From assembly GCF_027409185.1 (NCBI RefSeq), contig NC_084469.1, forward strand, positions 101,619,835 to 101,683,834: DNA of 64,000 nucleotides. The letters run 5' to 3'. Source of the DNA: Cynocephalus volans (Eukaryota; Chordata; Mammalia; Dermoptera; Cynocephalidae). Position 1 is the stretch's first letter. The number at the start of each line of letters is the position of its first letter. Under the pieces are notes generated by a model that was not told where the DNA came from, ran no database searches, and saw only the letters and a program-made list of their open reading frames with translations. Shown here piece by piece: positions 34,221-47,094 of the stretch. The position numbers and the translations under genes are program-made.

Positions 34221-36344
34221 GTATGAAAACCTGAAGACAAGAAAAAAAAAGATAGAACTAATAAATGAAGTCCTTAAAGTTGCTGGATACAATATCAACA
34301 TACAAAAATCAATAGCATCTCTATACACCAATAATGAAATATCTGAAAGAGAAATCAAGAAAGTAATCCCATTTACAATAGCTACCCAAAAAGTAAAATG
34401 CTTAGGACTAAATTTGACCAAGGAGGTGAAAGATCTCTACAACCTTCAAACACTAGTGAAAGAAATTGAAGAAGAAAATAATAAATGGAAAAATATCCCA
34501 CGTTCATGGATTGAAAGAATTAATATCATCAAAATATACATACTACCTAAAGCAAACTAAAGAGTCAATGCAATCTTTATCAAAATACCAGTGACATTCT
34601 CTCCATGGAAATAGAAGAAACAATCTTAAAATTTGTGTAGAACCACACACACACACACACACAAAAGCCAAAGCAATCTTGAACAAAAAGAACAAAGCCG
34701 GAGGAATCACATTACCTGACTTAAAATATACTATAAATGTATGGTAACCATAACAGCATGCGACTGGCATAAAAACAAACAAGTAGGCCAATGGGACAGA
34801 ATAGAAACCCCAGAAACAAACTTACTCATTAACAGCCAACTGATTTTCAACAGAGGTTCCAAGAATACACTGGAGAAAGGACAGGCTCTTTAGTAAATGG
34901 TGCCGGGAAAACTGAATATCCACATGTAGTAAATTGAATGTAGACCTCTGTCTCATTGTATACAAAACTCAATTCCAAATGAATTAAAGACCTAAATTGA
35001 AAGCCCAAAACTGTGAAACTACTAGAAGAAAACAGAATAAATGCTGTATGAAACTGGACCGGGCAACAATTTTATGAACAAGACAACAAAGACAGGCAAC
35101 AAAAGTGAAAATAGATAAATGGGATTTCATCAAACTAAAAAGATTCTACACAGCAAAGGACACAATCAACAAAGTGAAGAAACAACCTACAGCATGGGAG
35201 AAAGTATTTGCGTACTATGCATCTGACAGGGGACTAATGTTCAGAATATATAGGAACTCAAACAACTCAACAGCAAAAAACAAATAACCCAATTTTAAAA
35301 TAGGTAAAGGACCTGAATAGGCATTTCTCAAAAGAAGATATACAAATAGCCAAAAAGCATATGAAAAAATGCTCACTACCATTAATCATTAGGGAAATTC
35401 AAATTAAAACCATACTAATATACCATCTCACTCCAGTTAGAATGGCTATTATCAAAAAGATACAAAATAACAAATCCTGGTGAGAATGCAGAGAAAAGAG
35501 AACTCTCCTACATTGTTGATGAACATGTAAATTAATACAGACATTATTTTTTAAAAAGCAGTATAGAGGTTCCTCAGAATACCAAAAATAGATATACCTT
35601 ATGACCCAGCAATCCGATTACTAGTTATATACCCAAAGGAATTGAAATTAATGTGTCAAAGAGACACCTGTACTCCCATGTTCATTGCAACACTATTCAC
35701 AAGAGCCAGGAGATGGAATCAACTTAAATGTCCATTAACAAATGAATATATTTTAAAGTGTGGTATATATGCACAGTGGAATACTATTCAGTTATTGAAA
35801 AAGTAAAATTCTGCGATTTTCAACAACATGGATGGAATTGGAGTCTATCAAGTAAATAAATAAGCCAGGTACAGAAAGAAATACTGCATGATCTCACTCA
35901 TATGTGGGAGCAAAGAAGAAGAAGCAGAAGGAGGAAGAAGAAGAGGAGGAGGAGAAAAAAGATGTAGAGAGTAGAGTAGAATTACAGTTACCAGAGGCCA
36001 GGAAGGTAAGGGGGATGGGCATGAGGGGGGAGAAAAGGTGCATTAATGGGTACAAAGTTACAGGTAGATAGAAAAATAAGTTCAGGTATTCTAGGCTGAC
36101 TATAGTTTATAATACTATATTGTGTGGTGTATTTCCAAATAGCCACAAAAGAAGATCTTGACTGTAATCACCACAAAGAAAAGATAAACATTTAGGTAAT
36201 GGATAAACTATCCACCCTAAGTCAAACATTGTGCGATGTATGCATGTTTTGAAACAACACACTGAATCCCACAAATATATACAATTAAAAATTTAAAAAA
36301 ATAAAATGGATCTTCAGTCATTCTAAATGAAATAGAATTTTGAT

Positions 36345-36575
36345 CCATCAACTTACTACAGTGTGATCTTGAGAAAGTTGCTTAAACTCTTTTAGCTGCA
36401 GATATCTCATCTCTACAACGTAGTATATCTTACAAAGGTGGAAAAGTGAATTAAATGATATGATGCATATGATTTTTCTAGTGTGCTTTTTGTGACATAC
36501 AGAGGATACCTGGTAAATGTTCTTAGCATCACTATAAATATATCTTGCATGTCTATTATTTATCAATATCCCCCT
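36345..36575 (+). repeat. MIR SINE fragment
   Basis: 'gtgtgatcttgagaaagttg', 'cttaaactcttttagctgca' and 'gtgaattaaatgatatgatg' follow the plus-orientation MIR core. Confidence 0.7.
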
Positions 36576-36635
36576 TAAACTGGGTAAACCATCAAGGATA
36601 GAATTCTGATCATTATACAAAATATATTGCTACCA

Positions 36636-38335
36636 GGATCCTAAGATGGCAGTGGCTGCGCCCGTTGGTGCGGAGTAGCTGAGGTGGAAAAGGCGGCCAC
36701 TGGGCCTTAGGCAGCCAGGAAACTTGTGGACCTTCCTCTTGCCATCTCTTAAGGGAGGACCGCTGCTGGTGGCCGGTCATGGGGGCTAACCGCCACTTTA
36801 CTGTTGGCAGGAGAGGCTGCCTCATTTACAGGCAACAGCTTTGAAGTATGGAGCAGGAAAAGAACTGTTTCTTAGCTGCAAAAGCGAGTCTCTAAAAAGG
36901 GAACATGGCACCGGGGCTGCTGTTGACGCTGCCAGGATCCCGGAGGCCGGGCCGCGCTGAAGGCAGCCAGCTGCCCTATTCAGGATTCTAGGTTTCAGGC
37001 CGGCATAAAAGAAGATTCCTGGGAGCGCCCAAGCTGCGCCGCAGGACCGAGTGAGCAGCCCCATGCGGCAGCCGAGAACAGGGACGGTGATGACGCAGAG
37101 GCAGAGAGGGAGCCGCCGGCCTGGCACAGCCCCGAGAGTGACCTCTGGCCCAGCCCTGCTCGGGGGCAGACGCCTGCCCGGCTTCCGCCTGCCCCACCGG
37201 GCCACTCACCGGCCTGGGGCTGCCTCCATTTTCTCAGGTGGTGGCGGTCCGGCCCAGCTCGGCCAAGCCTGTCCTCCTCGCCCAGCTCGGCTCCTCACTG
37301 AGCCTTCCCACTTGCTTGCCCTGGTGTGGGGCTTCCCGGGCCCTATGGGCTGGCCTCCCCTCCCACTCCCTCCATGGTTCTCTGGCAAGGCTGGTGGCAT
37401 GGGGCGTCCCCGGCCAGCGTCGGGAGGGCAAGGAAGTATGGGCTGGGCCGACTATTACACCACTGCACCCTGGGCTCCGGACCCTGGTAAACTCCCTGTT
37501 TCCGGGAGGCAGATAACATCTCTGCAGCCACCAGTTCGGAAAAATGCCTAACCAATTTCTGGTTAGGAATAGTGTGGTCGGAGAGTTCCCGAGTTCACTT
37601 GAACCTGCCAGAGAGCTGACTGTGGGTGGGCACCGGAGTCAGTCAGCGCCGGGGGGATTCAAAGGTGAACCGTGTGCTGCAGGCTCCTCCCCCGAGGAGC
37701 TCACGCTCTGGTGTGGGAGATAAGACAAGTACACAAATAACCGCAATACCAGGAGGAAGGTGATAAGTCCTGAGAAAGATCTACACAGCACTACAAAGGC
37801 ACCCAGAGCAACCAGTCATCTGCGCCTAGGAGAAACCTGGTAGACTTCCGGGGTGAAGAGGTGCCTGAGCAGGGTCTTAAAGGCCCAGCTGATAGACGAG
37901 GGCTGCAGAAGACACGTCCTAGCCCAGCCCAGTGTGCACAGAGCGGGGAGATGTTGGGCTAGGGAGGCAGAGACTCGACAGAAGTCACACACTCTGTGGG
38001 GTCACCACTGCGTGATCCAACAGCCCGGGCCAGAGCACACAGAACAGGGAGAAGTCCTGCACGGGAAGTGGAAGCTCAGCAGAGACCACACACCCTGCGG
38101 TACCGCCCCGTGATCCAGCAGCCCAGCAGAGTCCAAGCTGACCAGAGAGGTGGGAAGGCAGGAAGGGGAGGGGGGCTAAGGGAGGAATTGATAAAGAGCT
38201 GCAAAAATCAATTACATTGTACAATGTTGAATATGCTAATTATCCTTATTTGAACATCACATATTGCACACAGGTATTGATATTCAATGCGGTACCCCAC
38301 AGATACATACAATCAACTATTTTTGAATAAATAGA
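36636..38335 (+). mobile_element. Internally deleted L1: young-type 5'UTR fused to a 3'UTR (L1-4)
   Basis: 36636-38150 is a complete young-type 5'UTR starting 'taagatggcagtggctgc' and ending near 'agctgaccagagaggtggga'. ORF1 and ORF2 are absent. From about 38160 the sequence is an L1 3'UTR ('caattacattgtacaatg' to 'ccacagatacatacaatc'), of a different, older-looking type. It carries the 5'UTR block of about 100 bases (37670-37770) shared with L1-1 but missing in L1-2 and L1-5. Confidence 0.88.
36642..36650 (+). promoter_or_regulatory. YY1-type box at L1-4 start
   Basis: 'taagatggc' at the extreme 5' end, one base off the 'caagatggc' in L1-2, L1-5 and L1-6. Confidence 0.55.
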
Positions 38336-38624
38336 TAAGACCCTGGGCTGAGATACAATTATAACAGAGCTTCAGATGACTCCATACATAGCTCAAAAAC
38401 AGGGATAGACCTCTCTGAGAGTTCTATTTTGTTGAGTAAAGAGGCTGGGTATTTATAACTCATAAGAGATTTAGCCTTTGAAATGGCTGTCTCTGAGAAA
38501 AGGAAAAAATATTTATTGTTTTGTGTCTGAAAAGCAGATGCCAAGATGGGATTAGATGTATAAGACAAAAAATGGCAGGAAAGACTGTAGAAAATAATAA
38601 TCTGACTAAGCATAAAGGAAAGAG
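38336..38624. other. Spacer, nothing recognised
   Basis: AT-rich; no gene seen. Confidence 0.45.
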
Positions 38625-38795
38625 AACAAAAATAAATAAAATCACAAAAGTAAATTCAGACACTACAACTGATACCACAGAAATACAAAGAATTGTTAAG
38701 ACTGTTATGAACAACTATACACCAACAAATTTAAAAAACTAGTGAAAATGGATAAATTTCTGAAACATATAACCTACCAAGACTAATCCAAGAGA
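38625..38795 (+). mobile_element. Old L1 ORF2 fragment, plus strand
   Basis: 'actacaactgataccacaga', 'acaactatacaccaacaaat' and 'atggataaatttctgaaaca' match the ORF2 linker before the RT domain. Confidence 0.7.
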
Positions 38796-39290
38796 AAATA
38801 GCTTTGACTATTTGGGGTCTTTTGTGGTTTCACACAAATTTTAAGATTGTTTTTTCTATTTCTGTGAAGACTATCATTGGTATTTTGATAGGGGTTGCAT
38901 TGAATCTGTAGACCACTTTTGGTAGCATAGTCATTTTGATAATATTCAAATTCATGAATATGGAATGTCATCCTATTTTTGTGTCCTCTTTAATTTGTTT
39001 CATCACTCTTTTGTAGTTTTTATTGTAGAAATCTTTCACCTTAGTGGTTAAGTTTTCTCAGGTGTTTTGTTTTGTTTTGCTTTGTTGGTGGATATTACAT
39101 GTGGGATTGCTTTCTTGATTTCTGTTTCATCTGCTTCGTTGTTGCTGTATAAAAATGCTACTGATTTTTCCATGTTGATTTTCTACCCTTGTATCTTCAC
39201 TAAATATGTTTATAAGTCCTAAAAGTTTTTTGGTAGAGTCTTTTATTTTTTCTAGGATTGTTTTGGCTATTCATATTTTTTGTCATAGTA
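38796..39290 (-). mobile_element. Old L1 ORF2 fragment, minus strand
   Basis: 'ttttctatttctgtgaagac', 'ttgataggggttgcattgaa' and 'cttttgtagtttttattgta' are reversed L1 ORF2. It directly abuts a plus-oriented fragment, which suggests a rearranged or 5'-inverted element. Confidence 0.7.
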
Positions 39291-41160
39291 ATCATGGTAG
39301 AAGACATTAGGGTCTGGGCTGCCTGCTCCTGAAGATTACGTACGCTTCTGGTGCTATTCAGGTTTTATCCCAGAGGTTCCATTTACAACATGGACTGGTG
39401 CAGGGGCTGTTTGACTTCATGACTTAGTAGCTCCAATAAAATCAGGTTTATAATGGGAAGTTTCTAATATGTGATCACAGCAACTCATATCTACTAGGGC
39501 TCAGTAACAAAGCAGAAGCTATTTTTCAAGAGACATATACTTATTTTCTGTGGGGAGCATTCCTTGCTCTACAATCCTCAGGGCCTGCATTGTGATTCTC
39601 CCACTGGAAGATGCCATAGATCCACATAAATTCTTCTTTCCCTAGTGAATTTTTACACCACGGTTCTGGAAGATAATATGATCCAAGCAATAGGGTTGTA
39701 TAATGACAGGACGAGAAAACATGTTGGATATAGTTGAACCATTTGGTATTTCTTGGTATGCCCATTATTGATTTTGAAAATCATCAATTATCAAATGCAG
39801 CAGCCATGACCTGGTAAAAAATGGTTGCTAGGGCTCAGAACCCTCAGGGATGAGGGTCAAGGTTACCTTCTAAATCATTCAGACTAGCAGAAGTGAGGGA
39901 AATTAAGAATGAATAGTAGAGAGGAGAGACATTGTGTATCACTTATGGTCTTGAGATGTTCTGCAGTAGCAGAGGACATAGTATGTCCCACTGAACCTCT
40001 TTCTATAATTAGTTCATTTCATGAGCCTCTCTCTCTATTAAAAAGCCAAAAAAACACATGGAGGTGATATTCTCAGAACTTACACTAAGAAGTTTATCCA
40101 AATCGCCAAAGGGGTGGACTGTAATGGATGCTGTGCTGCATCCTCTACTTATTTGAGCAGAAATAAGGGCTTATTTTTCCATGCATTTAAAGTGTAGAAA
40201 TATGATAATCCTCCAATTCAACAATCTTTGAGAAACTCCTTCAGCTTAAGGAGGCAGCTTCACTGAAAAACACAACACTGAGATCTCTTTTTGTCTGAAC
40301 ATAACTGACTGACAGCCGTCTGAATTCGCCACTGCATTTGCAATGATTTTGTTCCTTGGCTGCACCCAGCCACTAACATGATACAGCAGGGCACCAGTGC
40401 ATGGTCATTTCTGTGGCCACATAATAATATTAATGACCTGGGTCCATTAAACTTGCCAGGATGATGGCTCCCCTCCTTGGCATGGGGGACCCGAAATGCC
40501 AGGCAGCAACATAGCTTGAAGTTTAACAGGACATTTGCCATGTCTTTAGAAGTGCTATCCTTTTAGGAGCCTAGACCTGTAAATCTGCAGAAGCCATAGC
40601 TGTGGAGCCCAGAAGTACAAACTTCTCGATTGTCTCACTGGAAATAATACTAGGCAAGGCCACTTCTACTCTCAATTTCTCAATTTCTGGACTCGTGTAC
40701 TCTATATATTAGGAGATACGGCAGGTTGTGATTTCTCATTGATTTATTGTGTGTATTGCATCCTACAAATTATATACCAGGTAATTCCTGAATATTCCAA
40801 TTCATTCATTATAGTCATTCTGTTTGAAATTAAACATGTTCCCATATCTTCCACTAAAAGCATTTCTAAAACTCTCCCCTATTTCATATTTCCTTTAGGC
40901 TGTGATTCACTGCAGTAAACTTAAATGTTGGTTTATATTTGCCACCTATATTTTCCCAACACTCACTCTTCAATGCACTCCCACTGAATTATACTGTCCT
41001 ACCCTTCTATGTGGAGGTAATAAATGGAGCCCTTTCTAACATTAACAAAAGCTCCCATGCCACCAGCAAATGTCCAAGGATATTTTTCAGCCCCCATTTT
41101 GTCAGTCTTTTTAACAAAACAAAAACTATTATCCAATTTGTTTTCCTTCAGAAAGGAGCT
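39291..41160. other. Unassigned 1.9 kb
   Basis: No gene found. A minus-strand open frame at 39541-39765 (74 codons) and another at 40260-40541 (93 codons) have no domain I recognise. A decayed endogenous retrovirus or other old repeat is possible but not supported by any motif I can point to. Confidence 0.4.
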
Positions 41161-41164
41161 TTTT

Positions 41165-41340
41165 TGGAGTATAATGATGGTTGCCAGGAATTGGGAGGAG
41201 GAAAATGCAAAGATGATGGTCAACTCTTAGAGGGTTTCATTATGTAAGATAAATAATTTCTGAAAATATACATTACTGAATAGTGTCTATTTATGTAATA
41301 ATAATATATTGTGCACTTAAAATTTGCTGAGGGCATATCT
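41165..41340 (+). repeat. Old L1 3'-end-like fragment
   Basis: 'ggagtataatgatggttgcc' then 'aatagtgtctatttatgtaa' and 'ttgtgcacttaaaatttgct' resemble the ends of ancient L1s. Confidence 0.45.
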
Positions 41341-44300
41341 TTTTTTGTTTATATTCTGTTTATTTTGCTAAGGTCAGAATTTATTAGATATTTAGTCTGT
41401 ATTATTGTTTTTATTTAATTGTACGTGTTTATGGGTTAAATGACTGAATACATGCATAAAATTTATAATTATCAAATTAGAGTAGTTAGCATATTCATCA
41501 CCTAAACATTTATTATTTCCTTGGGGTGATCTTCTTTTCTAGCTACCTTGAAATATGTAATACAGTATGATTAGCTACACACACCCTAAAACTCCAGAAC
41601 TTATTCTAATTGTCACATATTCCCTATGACAAACATCTTCTCATTGCTCCCCTCTTCTCTACTTTCCCAGCTTCTGGTAACCACTATTCTACTCTAAGAG
41701 GGAATATTTTATATTCAGGGTTTTATGACATGCACAAAAATAATAAAGGGTTTTGGAGGAAGATTTGGATGATGACTATAAGTATGTCTTTGGTCTTAAT
41801 ACTGCTGAGGTTTCCTAAGTTGCATACACACTTCCAAAATCATCTAATTGTATACATTAATTAAGTACAGCTGATTACATTTCAATCATGCCACAATAAA
41901 GTGGTTAAAAGATAAGAAAAAAAATTAAAACACGGTACCTCTTTTCACCCATAACACACAAAATCTCTAAATATTCCGTAAAGCAGGCACATTACAAAAA
42001 TGGGTTTGGCTTCTTAGAGAAATTAAACTTTCTTTAGGGAAAACATTGTGACTTTTTAATCAAACCAAACAAAGGAGAATTTCTCCCTTGAGGAAATAAA
42101 TCCATCTCCCCCTACTGCTGCCTCCGTACACACAAAATTGGCTGAAAATTTTCCATTCAGCTATCTTCTTTGTATACCAAGGGAACTGAATTCCTAGGAG
42201 AACAGAAAGACAATGAAACAACTTATTTAATGTGGTGCTCAGAGAATTCAACCACAGAGATGCTAGAAATTTTAAACACACCCCTATTACACCTCAGCTG
42301 TAATGCTCTGACACCAGCCAATGTAAAAGTCCAAGTGGGCTTCAAAGGGACAGATCACGGAGAACAGAAAGCTTCAACGAAAACCAGGGAGTGAGTCCAT
42401 ATGTCCTAGTGATTGTTGGTGGAGTAAGAAAGAAAAGAGTAATAAAGTGTGTATTAAGTTTTACTTCTAGAAGAATAAGACAGGGACAAGCCCATTTATA
42501 TTCAGTCTATGAAGGTGAAGTCCATGTACTTTGAAGGTACTTTAGTTTCCACTGAGACCAACCTTTACCAGGTATGTTTTCATTCCTTCTCTCACTCTCT
42601 GGAATTGAGAGCCTCTCTCCAGTGTGAGTTATATTCTGGAAAATCTCCAGCTCTTCTTCACTCTTTCCAATAAAGTATAGAATCCTGTTAACCTTCCTGC
42701 ATCCAATTATTTATTTTTTATTTAGTTATTTGTTAATTATTTATTTCTCCAAAGATCTGTGATGCATAAGGTTTTGTCTACTCTGTACCTACTACGGTTG
42801 AAATTTTCTAATATATTCCCTAACTATTCCCACTGTAGTTTTAACTTATGATAGGCCTTATTAGTTCTATATAGATATGGTTATTGTCTCGCTGTAGTGT
42901 CCACAATGTCATCTGCAAATGATGTAATGATTGCTGATGTTCAGCACTCAGTACAATACCCTATTCTCATATTACTAGTCTCTTTTCATGTTCAGGAAAA
43001 TGTTAAATGATTGAAGATGGAGTAGTCTGCCTTGGCATGTTCATGAATTTAACGCAAAAGTTTAGTGTTTCAAAGTAGTGTAGCTCATTGGCTGTAAAAA
43101 AAAAACATTTTCTTGTTGGCTGTAAAAGATCATTTTTATTGTTGGCTATAAAAAATCATTTTTAATAAATTGTCCTTGGTGTCTTTGTCTACCAAGATTT
43201 CTGTCCTTGCTGCTAATCACTGTAATGGCTGTTAAATTTCCTCAAATGTATTTTTTTGCATTGTGACTATGGTTATAATTTCCTTTCATTGGCCTATTTT
43301 TGTGAAGAATCATGTTGACAAACATCCTTGTATTAAAATTGCTTGCAATCCTAGAATAGGAACTACTGTTCATCATGTACAAGGGTACTTCACAAAGTTT
43401 ACAGAAAAATAGAATTATAAGATAATGCAAATCTTTCCAAGAACTTTTTGAAGATTCCTCATATTATCATTTAAAAATACATATAGATGTAGTTTACATT
43501 AATATTCAATTTTGTGTTTATATTCAGGCATGTCTTGCACTAGAAGATTTCTCTTTTGTGTGATGGTTGACATTTTGGTCTCTATCCTCATTGTACATCT
43601 ACATTTGTATAAGTTGAACACCTGAAATGTCACAGGCAGCATGTAAGTCCCTCTTAAGGCAAATCATAAGCCAAAAGAATCAAATCCACAGACCTCCATT
43701 AAACATAAATTTACCAGTGTGAAAGGGACATCAAAAAAATTTACAGGATGCTCTACTTGTGGTTGTCATACAATCTGTCCCTCCTCACCCTCATCCTCTG
43801 CTCCCCGTCACACTAGCTTCCCCAATCCCTTCATTACAATGGTCACTACCCATACAGAAAGCAATCATAATGTACTCCCATTCTAGAATGTTTCCTCTTT
43901 TCTTACTTCTCATGATTAACAATAACCTATCTTTTCTGCTACCTCAAATATTACTATTTCAGAGCAGCCTCTCCTGTCCATCTTCTAATACTATTTTGTT
44001 TCTATAAATTAATTAAAAATAAAATTAACTATTTATCTTTAATTAATAAACATTCTCTGGAAATTAATAATATCAATCTATTTATCTATGCTAAGGATTA
44101 TAAAATTTTATTTCAAATCTCCGATTTGCCTTTTAATTTTTAAGATATATTTGATGTATAGATCTCTGAACATTTTTTATCAAATCTGTGAACTATATGT
44201 TTTGACAATTAACTGCTGATTTTAATGCAATACATCCCAACTCAAGAGCATGTGCATATGAGCACACTCTCTCACACACACCTTGTATTTGGTTTTCATG

Positions 44301-44554
44301 TTTGTGTGCTCTCCTTTCCCCTTCTCTTATGTATGCAGTTCACATAATTTTTCCATTTCTTAGAAGAATTCACCTTGCATGCCCTCTGTGTAAGAAGCAG
44401 CCATGTGGATCTTCATTAGTTAGAAGTGTTGTACGGTGGCCCAAAGAGGTAACTGAGCTGTTGTGTTTGTAAGGATCAGAGAATTTCATCTTGATGGTTG
44501 TCCCTTTTCTAGAGGATACCAGTAAATGATATCTATTCAAGACACTCATGGTGA

Positions 44555-44795
44555 TATTAAAAGCAGAAGTTCCTATTTATGAAATGCCCATTGTATGTCT
44601 CAGAAAACACAGTAGAAAAATGACATGCATCATCTCATTTAATTTCACTCTTCAATTCCACCGTGTAGGGAATATATACTACTACTATAGAGGTGAATGG
44701 TCTGGAAGTAAGAGAGCTTAAATAACTTTCTCAAGGTCACACAGCATGATATTAGTAAAACAAAATTTTATTTCAGGAAGCCTGACTCAAGAAAT
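44555..44795 (-). repeat. MIR SINE fragment, unit II copy
   Basis: Counterpart of 7320-7560 and 63490-63670. 'ctcaaggtcacacagcatga' is better preserved here than in unit I. Confidence 0.75.
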
Positions 44796-45235
44796 GATTT
44801 TCTACAGAATGGCTGTATGCTGTAACTTGAAAAAATTATAATCCTAGAAAGTAATCATAAAATATCTTATAATTTTTTAAAGTTTAGTAATAAAAACAGT
44901 AATAAGAACAGATATCATTTATTGACAAATCTACAATGCACTAAGGCATTTTTAAACCTCAAAAAGGAGGTAACAGTAATAGCTACCTTTTTAGAAAGAA
45001 AGAAATGAGGCATAGAGTTAGCTCTCACATCAGTAGGAAGCATCTGGTCACAGAATAAGGGTTGGTTGAGTTCAAAATCTATGTCTTAATCACTGCTGCA
45101 TGATAATGAAAGTATAGTGATTATCAAGGGGAAAACATAAAATATCTAACATTATTTTGGGTGAAGGATATTCATCCAATGGTGACATTGTGAAGTGATG
45201 ACTAGCTGAGGTGTTAGTTACCTATTCATTGAATG

Positions 45236-45260
45236 TTGCTTTTGCCTCCTTCCCCAGCAG
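45236..45260 (+). promoter_or_regulatory. Candidate 3' splice site before OR coding exon (unit II)
   Basis: Pyrimidine-rich 'tgcttttgcctccttccc' then 'cagcag', ending 13 bases before the ATG at 45274. The same layout is kept at the pseudogenes (59340 and, minus strand, about 30738). Confidence 0.6.
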
Positions 45261-45273
45261 ACACCTGAGCTGC

Positions 45274-46206
45274 ATGGAAGCAGAAAACCACACGGAACTA
45301 TCAGAATTCCTACTACTGGGACTCTCACAGGATTCTAAACTCCAGCCCCTTCTCTTTGGGTTGTTCCTGTCCATGTATCTGGTCACTGCACTTGGGAATC
45401 TGCTCATCATCCTGGCCATCAGCTCTGACTCCCACCTCCACACCCCCATGTACTTCTTCCTCTCCAACCTGTCCTTCACTGACATCTGTTTAACATCAAC
45501 CACGGTCCCAAAGATGCTGGTGAACATCCAGACACAGAGGAAAGACATCTCCTACACAGGGTGCCTCACACAGCTGTATTTTTTTATGATTTTTGCTGTA
45601 TTAGATAATTTACTCCTGGCTGTGATGGCCTATGACCGATATGTGGCCATCTGCCACCCCCTGCACTACACGGTCATCATGAACCCCCGCCTCTGTGTCC
45701 TGCTGGTTCTGATGTCTTGGTTTATCATTTTCTGGGTAGCCCTGGTTCACATTCTACTGGTGATGAGGTTGGCCTTCTCTCCAGGAACTGAGATTCCACA
45801 TTTTTTCTGTGAACTCACTCAGCTTCTCAAGGTGGCCTGCTCTGATACCCTAATCAATAACCTCTTTGCATTTGTGACGACTGCACTCCTGGGTGTGTTT
45901 CCCGTCACAGGGATCCTCTTCTCTTACTCTAGGATTCTCTCCTCTGTAATGAAGATGTCCTCCACTGCAGGCAAGTATAAAGCACTTTCCACCTGTGGCT
46001 CTCACCTCTCTGTGGTCTCCTTGTTTTACGGAACAAGCCTTGTGGAATACCTCAGTTATGCTGTGACCCGATCTTCCCAGAGCAGCTCAGTTGCCTCTGT
46101 GATGTACACTGTGGTCACCCCCATGCTGAACCCCTTCATCTACAGCCTGAGGAACAAGGATGTGAAGGGGGCCCTGGGAAGACTTCTCAGCAGAGCAGAC
46201 CCTTGA
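45274..46206 (+). CDS. Olfactory receptor, OR7D-like, intact (310 aa)
   Basis: Class II odorant receptor acting in olfactory-neuron cilia through Golf. The frame is open from 45211, but the ATG at 45274 ([17 protein letters not shown]) lies 13 bases after a splice acceptor and is the OR7D-type start. Signatures: N-glycosylation at N5, GNLLIILA in TM1, [13 protein letters not shown] in TM2, [15 protein letters not shown] at 118-132 with an intact [11 protein letters not shown] cysteine loop, [26 protein letters not shown] in TM6, and [19 protein letters not shown] in TM7 and tail with N286-P287. No lesion. Family recognition is firm. The one-to-one human counterpart cannot be fixed here. An AATAAA at 46602-46607 is a possible poly(A) signal. 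The receptor sits in tandem unit II, the only unit here with an intact gene. Confidence 0.96.
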   Translation: MEAENHTELSEFLLLGLSQDSKLQPLLFGLFLSMYLVTALGNLLIILAISSDSHLHTPMYFFLSNLSFTDICLTSTTVPKMLVNIQTQRKDISYTGCLTQLYFFMIFAVLDNLLLAVMAYDRYVAICHPLHYTVIMNPRLCVLLVLMSWFIIFWVALVHILLVMRLAFSPGTEIPHFFCELTQLLKVACSDTLINNLFAFVTTALLGVFPVTGILFSYSRILSSVMKMSSTAGKYKALSTCGSHLSVVSLFYGTSLVEYLSYAVTRSSQSSSVASVMYTVVTPMLNPFIYSLRNKDVKGALGRLLSRADP

Positions 46207-47090
46207 CCATAAATGATCACTGGCCTCAGATCCAAGCGGTCATTTTAAGCCCCTAAAACAAATCTTGTGAATTTAAATATTCTGCCTCTTGTTCTCCTCT
46301 AAACGACATGCTTAATTTTTTATTCTCAAAGCAGCTAAGAGTTTACTTTTATATGGTTTTGTATTTCCTTCTTCTCATCAACTTTCTCAGTGATTTCTTT
46401 TAAATTTTTGTTTCTTCCTCATTGTCTTCAAAGTTCCATCTTTGGTAACCATTTTGATGGCCATTCCTGCAATTTCCAGTCTGATATTTAAAGCACTTGT
46501 TATATCACATACCTACGTCATTTCCACAAAAATGATCCTCTTGAATGTGAGTGTTCTTTGCCTTAATTTGGGTGTTTTCTTGTTGTCCCTGAAGGAAATG
46601 GAATAAAAATCATATAACAGTCATAACAAAGTGCTTACAATATCGGGACTGTCTGTGTTGCTTTACATGTATGACTTTAATTCTGAAAATATTTATTTGA
46701 GATATTTCCTCTCGTTCACCCCATTTCTCAAAGGAAAAGACTGAGACTGATTTGAAATGAACTATACCGTGGCAACCAGAAATGGAGCCCACACTCCTAA
46801 CTTTGATACACGAATTTTTGTGAGAATGATGATGTAATTTTTAACATGAAATCTGGAATCTAGTTTGAATACTTGTTGGCTTATATAGTTCATAGTGATA
46901 TTGTCTAGGATAACTCTGAGATGTTGCTTCATTCTTTGGGATCCTTGATTTGTCTTTCCTCCTTCTTTCATTGGGTCTGTCCTCCGCCTTTTCTTTCTTC
47001 TTCTTCTTGGTTTTTCTTCCTTCCTTCATTGCCCCCTTCCTTCCTTTTCTTTTTCATTTTGGCTGCTTTACTGGTTAATGTTAATGTGCT
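46207..47090 (+). repeat. OR 3' flank, unit II
   Basis: Colinear with 60298-61190 downstream of the OR pseudogene in unit III, from 'gatcactggcctcaga' to the 'ggctgctttactggttaatg' equivalent. It includes a MIR at about 46625-46805 with a counterpart at 60705-60880 and CT-rich text near 46970-47060. Confidence 0.85.
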
Positions 47091-47094
47091 TCAT

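Larger units (their letters stand above)
31395..36305 (+). mobile_element. Old L1, ORF2 and 3'UTR, with nested insertions
   Basis: 5'-truncated in the endonuclease region ('gtcagggatttcagcactcc'). It then shows in order the EN end, the RT region ('gatgcccactttcaccactc' and 'ctatttgcagatgacagaat' for FADD), the C-terminal third, and a 3'UTR with (GAAGAG)n near 35915-35960, ending near 36300. All reading frames are ruined. It is interrupted by a 3'-L1-like scrap (about 31915-32060), a twin-primed young L1 (32460-32911) and an unidentified retroinsertion (33356-33866). Confidence 0.88.
41400..45273 (+). repeat. Tandem-duplicated OR-cluster flank, unit II
   Basis: 41440-41920 matches 49505-49955 (unit III), starting with a reversed L1 3'UTR scrap and ending at 'gtggttaaaa'. 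42047-45085 matches unit I (4841-8345), and 42215-45140 matches unit IV (61245-64000). The final 140 bases match the flanks of the OR pseudogenes at 59190 and, inverted, 30725-30830. No gene before the receptor. Confidence 0.88.

Noticed and set aside
39541-39765. 74-codon minus-strand frame as a possible endogenous retroviral remnant
   Set aside because: No retroviral motif that I can identify and no LTR nearby.
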